Of a stretch of 64,000 nucleotides of DNA, positions 47,074-56,084 are shown piece by piece; position 1 is the first letter of the stretch; each line of letters starts with the position of its first letter. The position numbers were made by a program, and so were the translations under genes. Source of the stretch: Anaerolineae bacterium (lineage in GTDB: Bacteria; Chloroflexota; Anaerolineae; 4572-78; J111); the NCBI GenBank assembly GCA_023382535.1, contig JAHDWA010000050.1:15701-79700 (forward strand). Direction: 5' to 3'. A model generated the notes under the pieces. The model saw nothing but the letters and a program-made list of their open reading frames with translations. It had not been told where the DNA came from and ran no database searches.

Positions 47074-49185
47074 TTACAAGGTGAAATAGAAAGTTGCCCC
47101 CTGCTCGACCGCGCCCTCGGCCCAGACTTCTCCGCCGTGGCGATGAATGATCCGCTGGACCGTCGCCAGGCCAATCCCGGTCCCGGCAAATTCTGCCGGG
47201 GTGTGCAGCCGTTGGAATGGGCCGAAGAGCCTGTCGGCGTAAGCCATGTCGAAACCCGCCCCGTCATCGCGCACAAAATAGGCCGGCCGGCTGTTGTGGG
47301 CGATGGTCCCAAATTCAATCCGGGCGGAGGGACGTTTGGCTGTAAATTTCCAGGCGTTGCCGAACAGGTTTTCCAAAGCGACCCGGATTAATTGTGCATC
47401 CCCCTGGGCCACTATATCGCCGGCAATGACGAACTCAACCGGGCGATCCGGTTCGGCCTGGCGCAGTTCCTCCGCCACAACTTGGGCCAGTTCGCTTAGG
47501 TTGATCCTTTCGCGACGCATCTCGCTGCGCGTCAGGCGAGAGAGAGCCAGCAGGTCGTCAATGAGGTGGCCCATGCGCTGGCTGGCCGCCCGCACCCGCC
47601 GCAGGTAGTTTTGACCTTCATTGTCCAGTTTGTCGGCGTAGTCTTCCAGCAGGGCCTGGCTGAAGCCGTCAATGCCGCGCAGAGGCGCGCGCAGGTCGTG
47701 GGAGACAGAGTAGGCGAAGGCTTCCAGTTCCTTGTTGGTGGCTTCCAATTGAGCCGTGCGCTCGACGACTCTCTGTTCCAGTTCTTGATTGAGCTGCCGG
47801 ATCGTCTCCTCGGCCTGTTTGCGTTCGGAAATGTCTTCGATGGTGGCAATGGAGCGGAGATACTCACCCCCGGCGTCACGCACGGCCGAAACTGTCACAT
47901 GCACCCAACACGGCGAACCGTCGCGCTTCAGGTAGCGCTTTTCGTAGTCGAAGCGGTCGCGTTGCCCCTTTATTAACTCCATGTTCATCTTATCACTGCG
48001 GTCCCAATCCTCCGGGGCCGTCAGGTCATGCACGGTAATCCCGAGCAGTTCTTCCCGCCGGTAGCCCAGGATCTCCAGCACCCGGTTGTTGGCGGCAATG
48101 AAACGGCTTTCCTCCGTATCCACTTCAACAATGCCCACGCCGGCATTGTCGAAGATGGCGCGGAGGCGCTGTTCACCGGCTCGCAGGGCTGCCTCGGCCT
48201 GTCTGCGTTCGGTGATATCGTGAATAATGGAATACAGCAGCTTTTTGCCCTGAAACTCGATGGGGCCGCTAAAAACTTCAACCTCGCGTTCTTCGCCACT
48301 TGCCAGGCGGTGGCGAAAGAAAAATTGACGGCGCTGTTCTTGTTTGGCCCGTTCCATCTCGGCAAACACCTCGTCGCGGCTGAGTTGGTTGATGTCGGAA
48401 ATTTTCAGGCCGGTTATTTGGGCGTGAGTGTAGCCGTAAAAGGCGCAGGCGGCCGGATTGGCGTTAATGATGTCGCCGGTCTGAGGGTCCATGAGCAGCA
48501 TAACGGAGTGATTGTTCTGGAACAGGCTGCGATACCGTTCTTCGCTTTGGCGCAGCGAGTCCATCAACGTGTCGCGTTCCGCCAACGACCGGGCCAGCTT
48601 GATATTGCTGTAGCTCAAGAGGGAGATCATGTGGGCCAGCTTCATCAAAAAGGCAATCCCATTATCCACGGCGTCCCGGCTCAGACGCGGAACTTGTTCC
48701 AGCGCGGCCATATACGCTGCTTCATCAAAGCCGTACTGCCTGGCCTGGGAACGGAAGAGTTCCTCATCCAGCGGCTCATCCTCAAAGAAGAATTGACCCG
48801 AAAAGAGGCTGCCGACATGTTGGCCGCCGACCACGATAGGTGTGGCGATGTCCCACATGTTATTTCTGCACTTATACAGTTTGAATTCTCCCGGAGGAAT
48901 GTCTCTGGAAAGTTGGGTGTCGCTTTCCAGGCAGTGCTCGCAGGTCTCAGGATGGACCCGGTGGAATCTTGTGCAAATCTGCTGCCAACCCACGCCAACC
49001 AGCACCCGGCCTTTGAGATCGATGATGCTCATTGGAATGTGAGCCAGGGTATAGAAATTGTCCATAAGCGACTGGATCGCCCGGACATCAATGAGATCGG
49101 CCAGTTCCAGGTTCCCAATGTCCCCTTCAGGGGAAAGGATGCTGTCCAGTTTTCGTCTGACCCGTTCTTCACTTTCCCGTAGCAC
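47074..49185 (-). CDS. PocR/PAS histidine kinase (C-terminal part of a split sensor)
   Basis: A 703-residue kinase with GTG start at 49185 and no good ribosome-binding site. A PocR sensory domain (about 28-200) contains CTRFHRVHPETCEHCLESD and YKCRNNMWDIATPIVVGG, with its conserved cysteines. Two PAS domains follow (about 215-335 and 340-465), then HisKA ([16 protein letters not shown]) and an ATPase domain ([27 protein letters not shown]). Its phase joins the 3' end of the gene at 49029-50147 through a frame break near 49225. Undamaged, the protein would be about 1020 residues with membrane helices supplied by the upstream part. Intact in itself, so it might still be expressed as a soluble kinase. 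Confidence 0.85.
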   Translation of the reverse strand: MLRESEERVRRKLDSILSPEGDIGNLELADLIDVRAIQSLMDNFYTLAHIPMSIIDLKGRVLVGVGWQQICTRFHRVHPETCEHCLESDTQLSRDIPPGEFKLYKCRNNMWDIATPIVVGGQHVGSLFSGQFFFEDEPLDEELFRSQARQYGFDEAAYMAALEQVPRLSRDAVDNGIAFLMKLAHMISLLSYSNIKLARSLAERDTLMDSLRQSEERYRSLFQNNHSVMLLMDPQTGDIINANPAACAFYGYTHAQITGLKISDINQLSRDEVFAEMERAKQEQRRQFFFRHRLASGEEREVEVFSGPIEFQGKKLLYSIIHDITERRQAEAALRAGEQRLRAIFDNAGVGIVEVDTEESRFIAANNRVLEILGYRREELLGITVHDLTAPEDWDRSDKMNMELIKGQRDRFDYEKRYLKRDGSPCWVHVTVSAVRDAGGEYLRSIATIEDISERKQAEETIRQLNQELEQRVVERTAQLEATNKELEAFAYSVSHDLRAPLRGIDGFSQALLEDYADKLDNEGQNYLRRVRAASQRMGHLIDDLLALSRLTRSEMRRERINLSELAQVVAEELRQAEPDRPVEFVIAGDIVAQGDAQLIRVALENLFGNAWKFTAKRPSARIEFGTIAHNSRPAYFVRDDGAGFDMAYADRLFGPFQRLHTPAEFAGTGIGLATVQRIIHRHGGEVWAEGAVEQGATFYFTL

Positions 49186-50147
49186 CGCTTCTGCCTGCTT
49201 ACGCTCGGTAATGTCGATAATAGTTGTTCAGAAGTCGTAACCGGGGTCAGCCCAATCTCCAGCGGCACCCGGCTGCCATCTTTACGCCAACCAAAAATGT
49301 CCCGCTCTCGGCCTAAAGACCGGGCCTGAGGGGCAGCAAAGAAAGTGGCCTGATAATGGTCGTGCTGGGCGCGAAAATCCGGGGGTATCAGCAGTTCGAT
49401 AGATTGGCCGATTAACTCCTCGCGGGTGTAACCAAACAGAGCCTCGACCCGCGCGTTGGCCAGGGTGATCCGGTGGTCCGAGTTAACCAGCATAATGGCG
49501 CTGGGGGAAGCTTCCACGAGCAGGCGGAAACGTTCATCGGCCTGCTTGCGTTCCGTAATGTCTTGGACGATACCTCCCACTATTTTAAGGGGGTTGTTGT
49601 GGTCGCGCCGATGCCGGCCCACAGCCCAGATCCAGCGAATCTTACCGTCACAGCGGCGAATGCGACACTCGAAATTCCAGTCACTTCTGGCCGCGATGGC
49701 CTGGCTGAAAAGGTGATCTACCCTAGCGCGGTCCTCCGGGAGGACATGGTCGAGAAACATCTCATAAGTCCATTCCGGGAGCAGTGCCTCGTAGCCAAAG
49801 ATGCGGTCGTGCTGCAACGAACGACGGGCAGTGTGGTCCACCAAATCGAGTTCCCACGCACCTATCTGGCTGACTTCCAGGGCGAAGGCCAGGCGCTCCT
49901 CGCTGGCGCGTAAGGCGGCAGTATGACGCCGGATCAACCCATAAAGCAGCAGCGCGGTGATAATAATATAGCCCATCCCTTTGAACATGCTGAGGATGGT
50001 AAAAATAGCCGGATAGCCAGCTATGATTCCAGCCACCTGATCGGAAAACACAATCCAAAGGCTGCCAATCATCAGGTAAAGCCCGGCAATTTTGAAGGCG
50101 CTCCAGTCTCGATGGACGGAGATGAAGGCGAACAGACGATCCTTCAT
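49029..50147 (-). CDS. Membrane PAS sensor, N-terminal part of a split histidine kinase
   Basis: ATG 50147 (GGAG 6 nt upstream) starts a protein with two hydrophobic helices (about 18-40 and 50-72, then RRHTAAL) and two PAS domains (about 75-200 and 205-300; [18 protein letters not shown]). After GLTPVTTSE at about 49233 the frame becomes nonsense until the stop at 49029. Only a frame change restores [20 protein letters not shown], which leads into the kinase at 47074. Compared with the paralogous region at 52241-52290, 16 nt are missing here. The result is either a pseudogene half or a separate membrane PAS protein; a sequencing error is also possible. Confidence 0.75.
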   Translation of the reverse strand: MKDRLFAFISVHRDWSAFKIAGLYLMIGSLWIVFSDQVAGIIAGYPAIFTILSMFKGMGYIIITALLLYGLIRRHTAALRASEERLAFALEVSQIGAWELDLVDHTARRSLQHDRIFGYEALLPEWTYEMFLDHVLPEDRARVDHLFSQAIAARSDWNFECRIRRCDGKIRWIWAVGRHRRDHNNPLKIVGGIVQDITERKQADERFRLLVEASPSAIMLVNSDHRITLANARVEALFGYTREELIGQSIELLIPPDFRAQHDHYQATFFAAPQARSLGRERDIFGWRKDGSRVPLEIGLTPVTTSEQLLSTLPSVSRQKRCYGKVKNGSDENWTASFPLKGTLGTWNWPISLMSGRSSRLWTISIPWLTFQ

Positions 50148-50237
50148 AACAAACTCCACTTATTCTTTTATCCTGGACAGGGTAAAACTAAACCTTCCAA
50201 AATGAGGACTGGAAGGAGATTGGTAGATGTAAATTCT

Positions 50238-50660
50238 TTAGCGGTCACTGTTGTCTTTAGCTTCTTCTATACTTTCTGCTCCTGCCACGTCAGGGAATAA
50301 CTGTTGAACCAGGGGCATCAGTTGTTTGTTCCAATCCAGCTTGTTGACAAAGCCATCTGCGCCGGCAAATTTGGCTGCGGTCCGATAATGGGGCAGATCA
50401 TACATTGTTAAAATAATCACCCGTGGCGCGTCTTTTTGGGCTTTAATCAGCCGGGCAGTTTCTACTCCCGACATCTCCGGCATCGCCCAGTCCAGCAGAA
50501 CCAAATCTGGCGCCAGGCCCCGAATTTGTTTCAGTGCTTCTGCTCCTGAAGTTGCACCGCCAATGACCTGGAGTGAGGGCTGCAAGGCTAAAAAACCGTA
50601 TGCGGATTTGAGAAATTCCTGGTTATCATCTACCAGCAAAACACGAACAGAGGGCGGCAT
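50238..50660 (-). CDS. Single-domain response regulator
   Basis: A 140-residue receiver protein: VLLVDDNQEF (acidic pocket), acceptor Asp in LVLLDWAMPEMSGVE (about residue 57), Thr in IILTMYD and Lys in GFVNKLDW. No output domain, so it acts as a phospho-shuttle or protein-binding switch. It lies between the sensor at 50147 and the NarL-type regulator at 50866, all on one strand. AGGAGG precedes ATG. Confidence 0.88.
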   Translation of the reverse strand: MPPSVRVLLVDDNQEFLKSAYGFLALQPSLQVIGGATSGAEALKQIRGLAPDLVLLDWAMPEMSGVETARLIKAQKDAPRVIILTMYDLPHYRTAAKFAGADGFVNKLDWNKQLMPLVQQLFPDVAGAESIEEAKDNSDR

Positions 50661-50709
50661 AAAATCCTCCTGCGAGTGGCGATCATTAAAAACCGGACGG
50701 ACAATTTAT

Positions 50710-50732
50710 CCGGCGGGACAATACTCCGCCGG
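50710..50732. promoter_or_regulatory. Small hairpin between two response-regulator genes
   Basis: ccggcgg (50710-50716) and ccgccgg (50726-50732) form a 7-bp stem in the 205-bp spacer between the genes at 50660 and 50866. No T-run follows on the minus strand. The rest of the spacer is featureless. It could be a weak terminator or mRNA processing site. Confidence 0.35.
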
Positions 50733-50865
50733 GGTAGAATATTTACAGGGACACTCTACCCTAAAAGGCAGGGGGAAATCAATCAGAACATTTCTGATAA
50801 ATGGGGGGAAAGTTTCTGATAAAAAGTGGACTCTTCGGAATAGAAACGGAAAATGGGGTTATAAG

Positions 50866-51510
50866 TCATTCGTTAGCCGACGACAGGCCGGCATTGGCGG
50901 CAAAGCGGACTAACCCGGGGACATCATGGATATCTAACTGCTCCATCAATTGCGCGCGGTACGTGTCAAACGTCTTGACACTGATAGACAATCTCGCCGC
51001 GATTTCTTTACGGGAATGCCCTTCGGCGATCAACTGCAAAATTTCGCGCTGGCGCCGGGTCAATTTGTCAAGGGGAGTAGCCGGAAGATGGGAGGCATAA
51101 TCGGCAACGACGAGTTTGGCCACACGCGGGCTGAGAAAGGTTTCACCCCGCGCCACCGCCTGCAGCGCCAGGTCAAGTTCGGCGGCGCTGGCATCTTTGA
51201 GTAGGTAGCCGGCCGCGCCGGCCCGGATGGCCCGGCGGGCGTATTCCGCTGTCGCGTGCATCGAAAGAATAATGACCCGCACACCGGGATGCTCCTGGGT
51301 GATGCGCAGCGTGGTTTCCAGGCCGTTTAGCTCCGGCATCGCAATATCCATCAGCACGAGGTCAGGCTTAAGCACTGGTAGTAAGCGGAGCAGTTCAAGA
51401 CCATCTCTCGCTTCGCCCACGACCTGAACCCCCAACTTTTCTAACAGGGAGCTAAATCCGGCACGCACCAGGGCGTGATCATCGGCCAGTAAAACCCGGG
51501 GTGGTTTCAT
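50866..51510 (-). CDS. NarL/FixJ-type response regulator
   Basis: A 214-residue transcription factor. Receiver domain 1-120 with VLLADDHALV, acceptor Asp in LVLMDIAMPELNGLE (about residue 55) and Lys in AGYLLKDASAAE. LuxR-type HTH at 145-205 (LTRRQREILQLIAEGHSRKE, SVKTFDTYRAQL). ATG 51510 has AAGGAG 6 nt upstream. It overlaps the 3' end of the HisKA_3 kinase at 51479 by 32 bp, so the two form a cognate NarX/NarL-like pair. Targets unknown. Confidence 0.92.
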   Translation of the reverse strand: MKPPRVLLADDHALVRAGFSSLLEKLGVQVVGEARDGLELLRLLPVLKPDLVLMDIAMPELNGLETTLRITQEHPGVRVIILSMHATAEYARRAIRAGAAGYLLKDASAAELDLALQAVARGETFLSPRVAKLVVADYASHLPATPLDKLTRRQREILQLIAEGHSRKEIAARLSISVKTFDTYRAQLMEQLDIHDVPGLVRFAANAGLSSANE

Positions 51511-53557
51511 CCAAATCTCCTTTGGCTTCAACTTTAGTTGGGATTGGCACGCGCACCCGGATTTCTGTCCCGCGTCCGGGCCGGGATTGGATGGCAATCT
51601 GTCCCCCGATCAGTTGAATGCGTTCTTGCATCCCCAACAATCCCAGACTCTGCCCGTGTCGGGCGCGTTTTAAGGCGGCCGTCACGTTAAACCCAAGTCC
51701 GTCATCGAGCACGCTCAATTCCAACTCCTGGCTGTCGGGAATTAAGTTCAGGGTTACTTTTACTCGACTGGCCTGGGCATGGCGCACAATGTTCGTCAAG
51801 GCCGCCTGCACCACCCGAAAACAGTTGGTCTCAATGACCGGCGGCAGCCGCATTTCAGGGGCGTTGGTGTGGAAACTGAGTTGAAAGGGCGCGCTTTTGG
51901 CCTGGCGGTCCACGTACCATTCCAGGGTAGGAATCAGGCCAAAATCGTCGAGCAGCGACGGGCGCAGATTTAGCGACAGGGTGCGGATTTGCTCCAGCGC
52001 CTGGCTGACGATGTTCACGCTTTCGGCCAGTTGCTGGTTGAGTGTGGCCGGGTCGGGGGCGAGATGGATTGTTTCAAGGTTAGTTTTGACTGCTAACATT
52101 ACCTGCCCGACTTCGTCGTGCAGTTCACGGGCAATGCTGCGGCGTTCTGCTTCCTGTGTCTCAACCAGACGTTGGGTGAGGGCCTGGAGTTGGGCTGTAT
52201 AGTCAGCCAGTTGTTGTTCGGCCTGCTTGCGCTCGGTGATGTCAATGACCGAGGCCAGAACCAATGTCCCTTCAGGAGTGTCAATCGGAGTGAGGCCAAT
52301 TTCAAGCGGGACCTGGCGGCCATCTTTGCGCAAACCGAAGAGATCTCGCCCCACCCCCATCGGCCGGGTGATGGGCGCGCTCAAAAAAGTCTCCCGGTCA
52401 CGGCGATGTTGGGCCCGAAACGATCCGGGCACCAGCATCTCGATGGCCTGGCCCAGCAATTCCTCACGAGAGTAGCCGAACACAGCTTCTGTCCAGGTAT
52501 TTACCAGACGAATCGTGCTGTCCTGGCCGACCAGGATAATCGCATGGGGGGCGGCTTCGACCACCAGCCGGAACTGCGCTTCAGCACGTTTGCGTGCGGT
52601 AATATCTTCGGCCGAAATAATAATGCCCCCGATCTCACCCTGAGCGTTGCGCCACGGCAGAACGGTCCACCGCAGCCAATGTTTGCTCCCATCCGCCTGG
52701 ACCCACAGGTCCTCATCTTTGGCCAGGGTTTCTCCTGCCAACCCTCTTTGGTGGACAGCCTTCCACCAGTCGGGCAGGTCGGGATGAACCTCATAATGAT
52801 GGCGTCCGATCAGATCAGGATAGCCTCGGCCGTACTCATCTACCCAGCGCCGGCTGGTGACCAGGTAACGCATGTCGAGGTCAAACATGGCGATAGTGTG
52901 AGGAGCTTGTTCAATCAGCACTAAAAGCTGGGCCTGGCTCAAGCGCAAAGATTCTTCCGCATGCTTGCGGGTAGCAATTTCAGTTCCAAGCTCACGGGCA
53001 TAAATAACTGATTGCTGGCAGGCGGTTTCCAATGCTTCTATGCTGCGGAGCAGCGCTATTTCGACCTGTTTGCGTTCGGTGATGTTCTCGTGAGAGACAA
53101 CGATCCGTACTGGACCTTCGTCCTTGAAGGGAGTGATTGTCATATTGAACCAACGTTGCTCCAGGGGGCTATGGCAGGCGTACTCCAGGGAATATCCCTG
53201 GCGTTGATGGGTGATGATCTCGCGGATACGCTGGGCTACTAACAAGGCTTGAGCATCATCATCGCTGCCGGCCCGTTCGCAAACGTCCAGGTAATTCATC
53301 CCCAGGCCACAGTCAAGTTGGTTTAGATCGTTGGCCTCAGCAAAGCGACACCAGGCGGCATTGACGTAGATAATCGTCCCCGCCTCATCCAGGATGGCTA
53401 TATGGGTAGGCAGTGAGTCGAGTGTAGCTCGCAGAAATCGTTGTGACTCGCCTAACACCTGTTCGGTCTCCTCAAATTTGATAATGCCCATCCGCCTCAG
53501 CCGCCAAATATGAGCCGGTCTCTTTTGAATAGGTAGCCGCAGGCCGATACTAGGCAT
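51479..53557 (-). CDS. Cytoplasmic multi-PAS histidine kinase, NarX-type (HisKA_3)
   Basis: A 692-residue soluble sensor. Three PAS units (about 35-160, 205-320, 325-445, the last with [15 protein letters not shown]), coiled coil, HisKA_3 with acceptor His in RRSIARELHDEVGQVML (about residue 485) and an ATPase domain (NIVRHAQASRV, DDGLGFNV, LGLLGMQERIQLIGG). No membrane helix or Cys cluster is evident; PAS ligands are unknown. ATG 53557 has AGAAGG upstream. First gene of the signalling island and translationally coupled to its regulator at 50866. Confidence 0.92.
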   Translation of the reverse strand: MPSIGLRLPIQKRPAHIWRLRRMGIIKFEETEQVLGESQRFLRATLDSLPTHIAILDEAGTIIYVNAAWCRFAEANDLNQLDCGLGMNYLDVCERAGSDDDAQALLVAQRIREIITHQRQGYSLEYACHSPLEQRWFNMTITPFKDEGPVRIVVSHENITERKQVEIALLRSIEALETACQQSVIYARELGTEIATRKHAEESLRLSQAQLLVLIEQAPHTIAMFDLDMRYLVTSRRWVDEYGRGYPDLIGRHHYEVHPDLPDWWKAVHQRGLAGETLAKDEDLWVQADGSKHWLRWTVLPWRNAQGEIGGIIISAEDITARKRAEAQFRLVVEAAPHAIILVGQDSTIRLVNTWTEAVFGYSREELLGQAIEMLVPGSFRAQHRRDRETFLSAPITRPMGVGRDLFGLRKDGRQVPLEIGLTPIDTPEGTLVLASVIDITERKQAEQQLADYTAQLQALTQRLVETQEAERRSIARELHDEVGQVMLAVKTNLETIHLAPDPATLNQQLAESVNIVSQALEQIRTLSLNLRPSLLDDFGLIPTLEWYVDRQAKSAPFQLSFHTNAPEMRLPPVIETNCFRVVQAALTNIVRHAQASRVKVTLNLIPDSQELELSVLDDGLGFNVTAALKRARHGQSLGLLGMQERIQLIGGQIAIQSRPGRGTEIRVRVPIPTKVEAKGDLDETTPGFTGR

Positions 53558-53845
53558 AGCCTTCTATGAAATAACGTATCCCATAGTAGATTAGCCACTT
53601 TTGCTTAACCTGTCAACACGTATATTTCCCAGGTCTAACATTTTTAGAAATATGATCACCAGCTTGTAACTTAAGGCGACAGTGCCAGCCACTTGAACAG
53701 TTACGATTTTTGATTGCCGGGGTAACGCTTTTCGTAACGAGTAAAAGACGCTTCTCGGTTAAACTATTATCAAAATCCATATCTGAATTGAAAAAGAACT
53801 ATAGGTTTTAAACTCAACTAAATTCTTTGGAGATTTTTGCCAACA
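53558..53845. other. AT-rich intergenic region between divergent genes
   Basis: This spacer of nearly 300 bp must hold promoters for the minus-strand signalling island and the plus-strand small gene. Several A/T-rich stretches could be -10 boxes, but no well-spaced pair was convincing and no gene fragment was recognised. Confidence 0.4.
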
Positions 53846-54079
53846 ATGACTACTAAAAGTATTCGCACAACTGACACATATTGCCCTGATCAAATTTACA
53901 GACAAGCAAAGGCCAATCAAGAAAGTGAAAAATCCGTTTGGGCTGGTTTGAGACGGCTGGCCGGAACCATCGGCGGTTATGTCGTTAAAATTTATCGCTA
54001 CAGTAACGACCCGGAACCGGTTTTCTCAATGGGCGGAACCCGTGTGCTTATCAGACCGGATCGGATTGATTTGGTCTAG
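53846..54079 (+). CDS. Hypothetical small protein, 77 residues
   Basis: ATG 53846 (or TTG 53837, which sits at a better distance from the GGAG at 53829-53832) encodes a basic protein with a central Gly-rich hydrophobic stretch (LAGTIGGYVVKIYRY) and a C-terminal beta-rich end (GGTRVLIRPDRIDLV). No family recognised. It stands alone on the plus strand in front of the minus-strand envelope genes. Coding is supported only by the open frame and plausible composition. Confidence 0.5.
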   Translation: MTTKSIRTTDTYCPDQIYRQAKANQESEKSVWAGLRRLAGTIGGYVVKIYRYSNDPEPVFSMGGTRVLIRPDRIDLV

Positions 54080-54132
54080 CCGGGGTAGGTTATTGACCTG
54101 TTTTACCAATTCATGTTTTTCCTCTGACCTGG

Positions 54133-54413
54133 CTACCGGATCAATCCCAGCAGCGGGGCCAGCGTATGCAGCACCACGTCGGCGCTAATCGTAGACCCAT
54201 CGCCAGGGCCAGGGTGGAAAAAATCAGCGTCTGGATTAGCGCTCCGATCACCACCAGCCAGATTGGGGCAGATGGCGGCGCCAGGCTTAAACTGTACGGA
54301 ATGACGAGCAGGGTGGCGACGAGTGAGGCCGCCAGGAGCAGGCCAAACAATTGCCACTGCGCCGGCTGCTTCACCTCGGCCCTGCTCTGTTGTTCCGATG
54401 TTTTGACTGCCAT
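54133..54413 (-). pseudogene. Truncated membrane-protein relic, possibly CPBP-like
   Basis: ATG 54413 reads about 75 residues with two hydrophobic helices (LFGLLLAASLVATLLVIPYS and IWLVVIGALIQTLIFSTLAL) and AMGLRLAPT. This resembles the first two helices of CPBP intramembrane-protease-like proteins. The end then shifts frame (LHTLAPLLGLIR in a neighbouring phase) and stops at 54133-54141. The conserved Glu-Glu and His motifs of the family are absent. A small intact membrane peptide is the alternative. Confidence 0.4.
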
Positions 54414-54548
54414 AAAATTTCTCCTGTTCTTTTAACCACCGGACCGGTGTTGACGGTCCTTATTGCTGCAAGCTCACCGCGCGAATGTCCCAATCAAGGT
54501 GCGGCTTTGGGGGATAGGGCGGGATCGGTTGTTACTCCTTTTCCGGAA

Positions 54549-55001
54549 TCACTCGGTATAAATCCACGCCCCAACCAATGTGGCGGCCAGAAAACTGAGG
54601 AACTGCATAACTTCCAGGATCACATACGAAAAGGCTGACATCATCCCTAAAAGCAGAAAGTCCGAAAAGAAGATGGCCCCGAGGATCCAGACACAGACGG
54701 CGACATAGAAAGCGGTACGAGGCCCCGCCCCAAACCGAGGCCGTACCGCCGCATAGAGCCATACCAGAATGACCCCAATGATGAACTTCATGACGATGCC
54801 GGCGGCGGTCGCTGCAACGGACATGGTCATTGTATCGGCTGAACCCGGCAGCCCCGCACTCATCTCCTGCTGGACACTATCACCGAGGACAAACTGGGCC
54901 AGAATGTTCAGGAGGATGATGACAATTCCAGCCACCAAGCCGCCGATAATAATCTTTTGAGTATTTAGAGACGTATTCACGCCATTAGTTTCAAATTCCA
55001 T
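54549..55001 (-). CDS. Hypothetical four-helix membrane protein
   Basis: A 150-residue integral membrane protein with hydrophobic helices at about 17-39, 62-85 (MSVAATAAGIVMKFIIGVIL), 94-115 and 122-146. No named family recognised. ATG 55001 has AAGGAGA upstream. It begins a run of minus-strand envelope genes whose order suggests a common stress or cell-surface role, but each has its own spacer. Confidence 0.65.
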   Translation of the reverse strand: MEFETNGVNTSLNTQKIIIGGLVAGIVIILLNILAQFVLGDSVQQEMSAGLPGSADTMTMSVAATAAGIVMKFIIGVILVWLYAAVRPRFGAGPRTAFYVAVCVWILGAIFFSDFLLLGMMSAFSYVILEVMQFLSFLAATLVGAWIYTE

Positions 55002-55040
55002 AGTCAGCTAAAGTCTCCTTTCATTGGGTAACGATCCAGC

Positions 55041-56066
55041 CTAACCTTTACTTGCCGATAGCCGTTTCCAGGCGATACCCAGCAAAATAAGGGTGCCACT
55101 GGCAAAAATCACGTTTCCAACTGTGTCAATTAACGGGCTGGTCTCACCGGCCGAGGGGATTTGTACAAATCCGTACCACCCGTATGTTAGTAACAGGCCG
55201 CTGGCCACCGCTAAACGATGCCGTTCAGACCAACCCGACCGGTTTGACCAATTCCAGATCAGGACACTCCCGGCGGCGATCAACCCGATCATCCCGGCGA
55301 CATTGAGACTGACCGGGATCGCGTCCTGGAGAATAGCCAGCGCCATAAAAGCAGAACCCAGGATAAAGGCTGTCCCGCCAACTACGGGCACAGTGGGCGG
55401 CTCTTTTGAAGGAGGATGGGGATTGATTCTGACCCGGCCCAGAACGACAGCGGTGGCAATCAAGATCACCACCACGGCTGCGCTCCCCAGAAACTGCAGG
55501 CTTGAGGCCATAAACGGCTCTTGCTGCTGACCGAAGAAGGTCAGGACGCAGCCGATCAAAAACAGAACTGCGGTAACAGCCAGCCCCAAATTTCCCAGCC
55601 AGGGCGTGCGCCGGGCTTGAGGGGTCAAGCTCTCCACCAGAGCAATCGGTACGGAGGTGCTCCAAATGGTGTGAATGCCCAAAACGAACGCCGTCCACCA
55701 GGCGCCAATGCCCAAACTGCTGATATAGCCATAGTCAAGCAACCGTAAGCCCAGGTAGTTGGGGTTAAACAGGGTTTGCGTTACAAAGGCTTCTTCGATA
55801 ACAGCATAAGCCAGGCCCAGCACGACCATACTCGGCCACCCCAGATTCAGGCGGCGCGTCGTTTCCCGGATCAACAGCGCCCCCCCGCCATAAAGCGGAG
55901 CCAGGACGAGCAGGACCCACAGCCAGGTGATGGGGAGATTGCCCAGCAGAAATTCCCCGATGAGGGGAGCCAAAAAGAATAAACCCAGGGCCGGCGCGAG
56001 GCGCGTCCTGGTAGATTGCGTTTCTACGGTCCGTTCCTTCGTTTGAGTTTGTTTGTATACGGTCAT
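55041..56066 (-). CDS. Hypothetical polytopic membrane protein
   Basis: A 341-residue protein with about eight hydrophobic helices (first at 25-45, LGLFFLAPLIGEFLLG). A Glu-rich pair in YAVIEEAFVTQTLFNPNYLG (about 90-110) and an external His (FVLGIHTIWS) recall the layout of membrane proteases of the CPBP type, but the spacing does not match well enough to claim it. It lies 40 bp upstream of the gene at 54549 on the same strand. Confidence 0.65.
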   Translation of the reverse strand: MTVYKQTQTKERTVETQSTRTRLAPALGLFFLAPLIGEFLLGNLPITWLWVLLVLAPLYGGGALLIRETTRRLNLGWPSMVVLGLAYAVIEEAFVTQTLFNPNYLGLRLLDYGYISSLGIGAWWTAFVLGIHTIWSTSVPIALVESLTPQARRTPWLGNLGLAVTAVLFLIGCVLTFFGQQQEPFMASSLQFLGSAAVVVILIATAVVLGRVRINPHPPSKEPPTVPVVGGTAFILGSAFMALAILQDAIPVSLNVAGMIGLIAAGSVLIWNWSNRSGWSERHRLAVASGLLLTYGWYGFVQIPSAGETSPLIDTVGNVIFASGTLILLGIAWKRLSASKG

Positions 56067-56084
56067 GTTCTTTACTCCTGCTCA

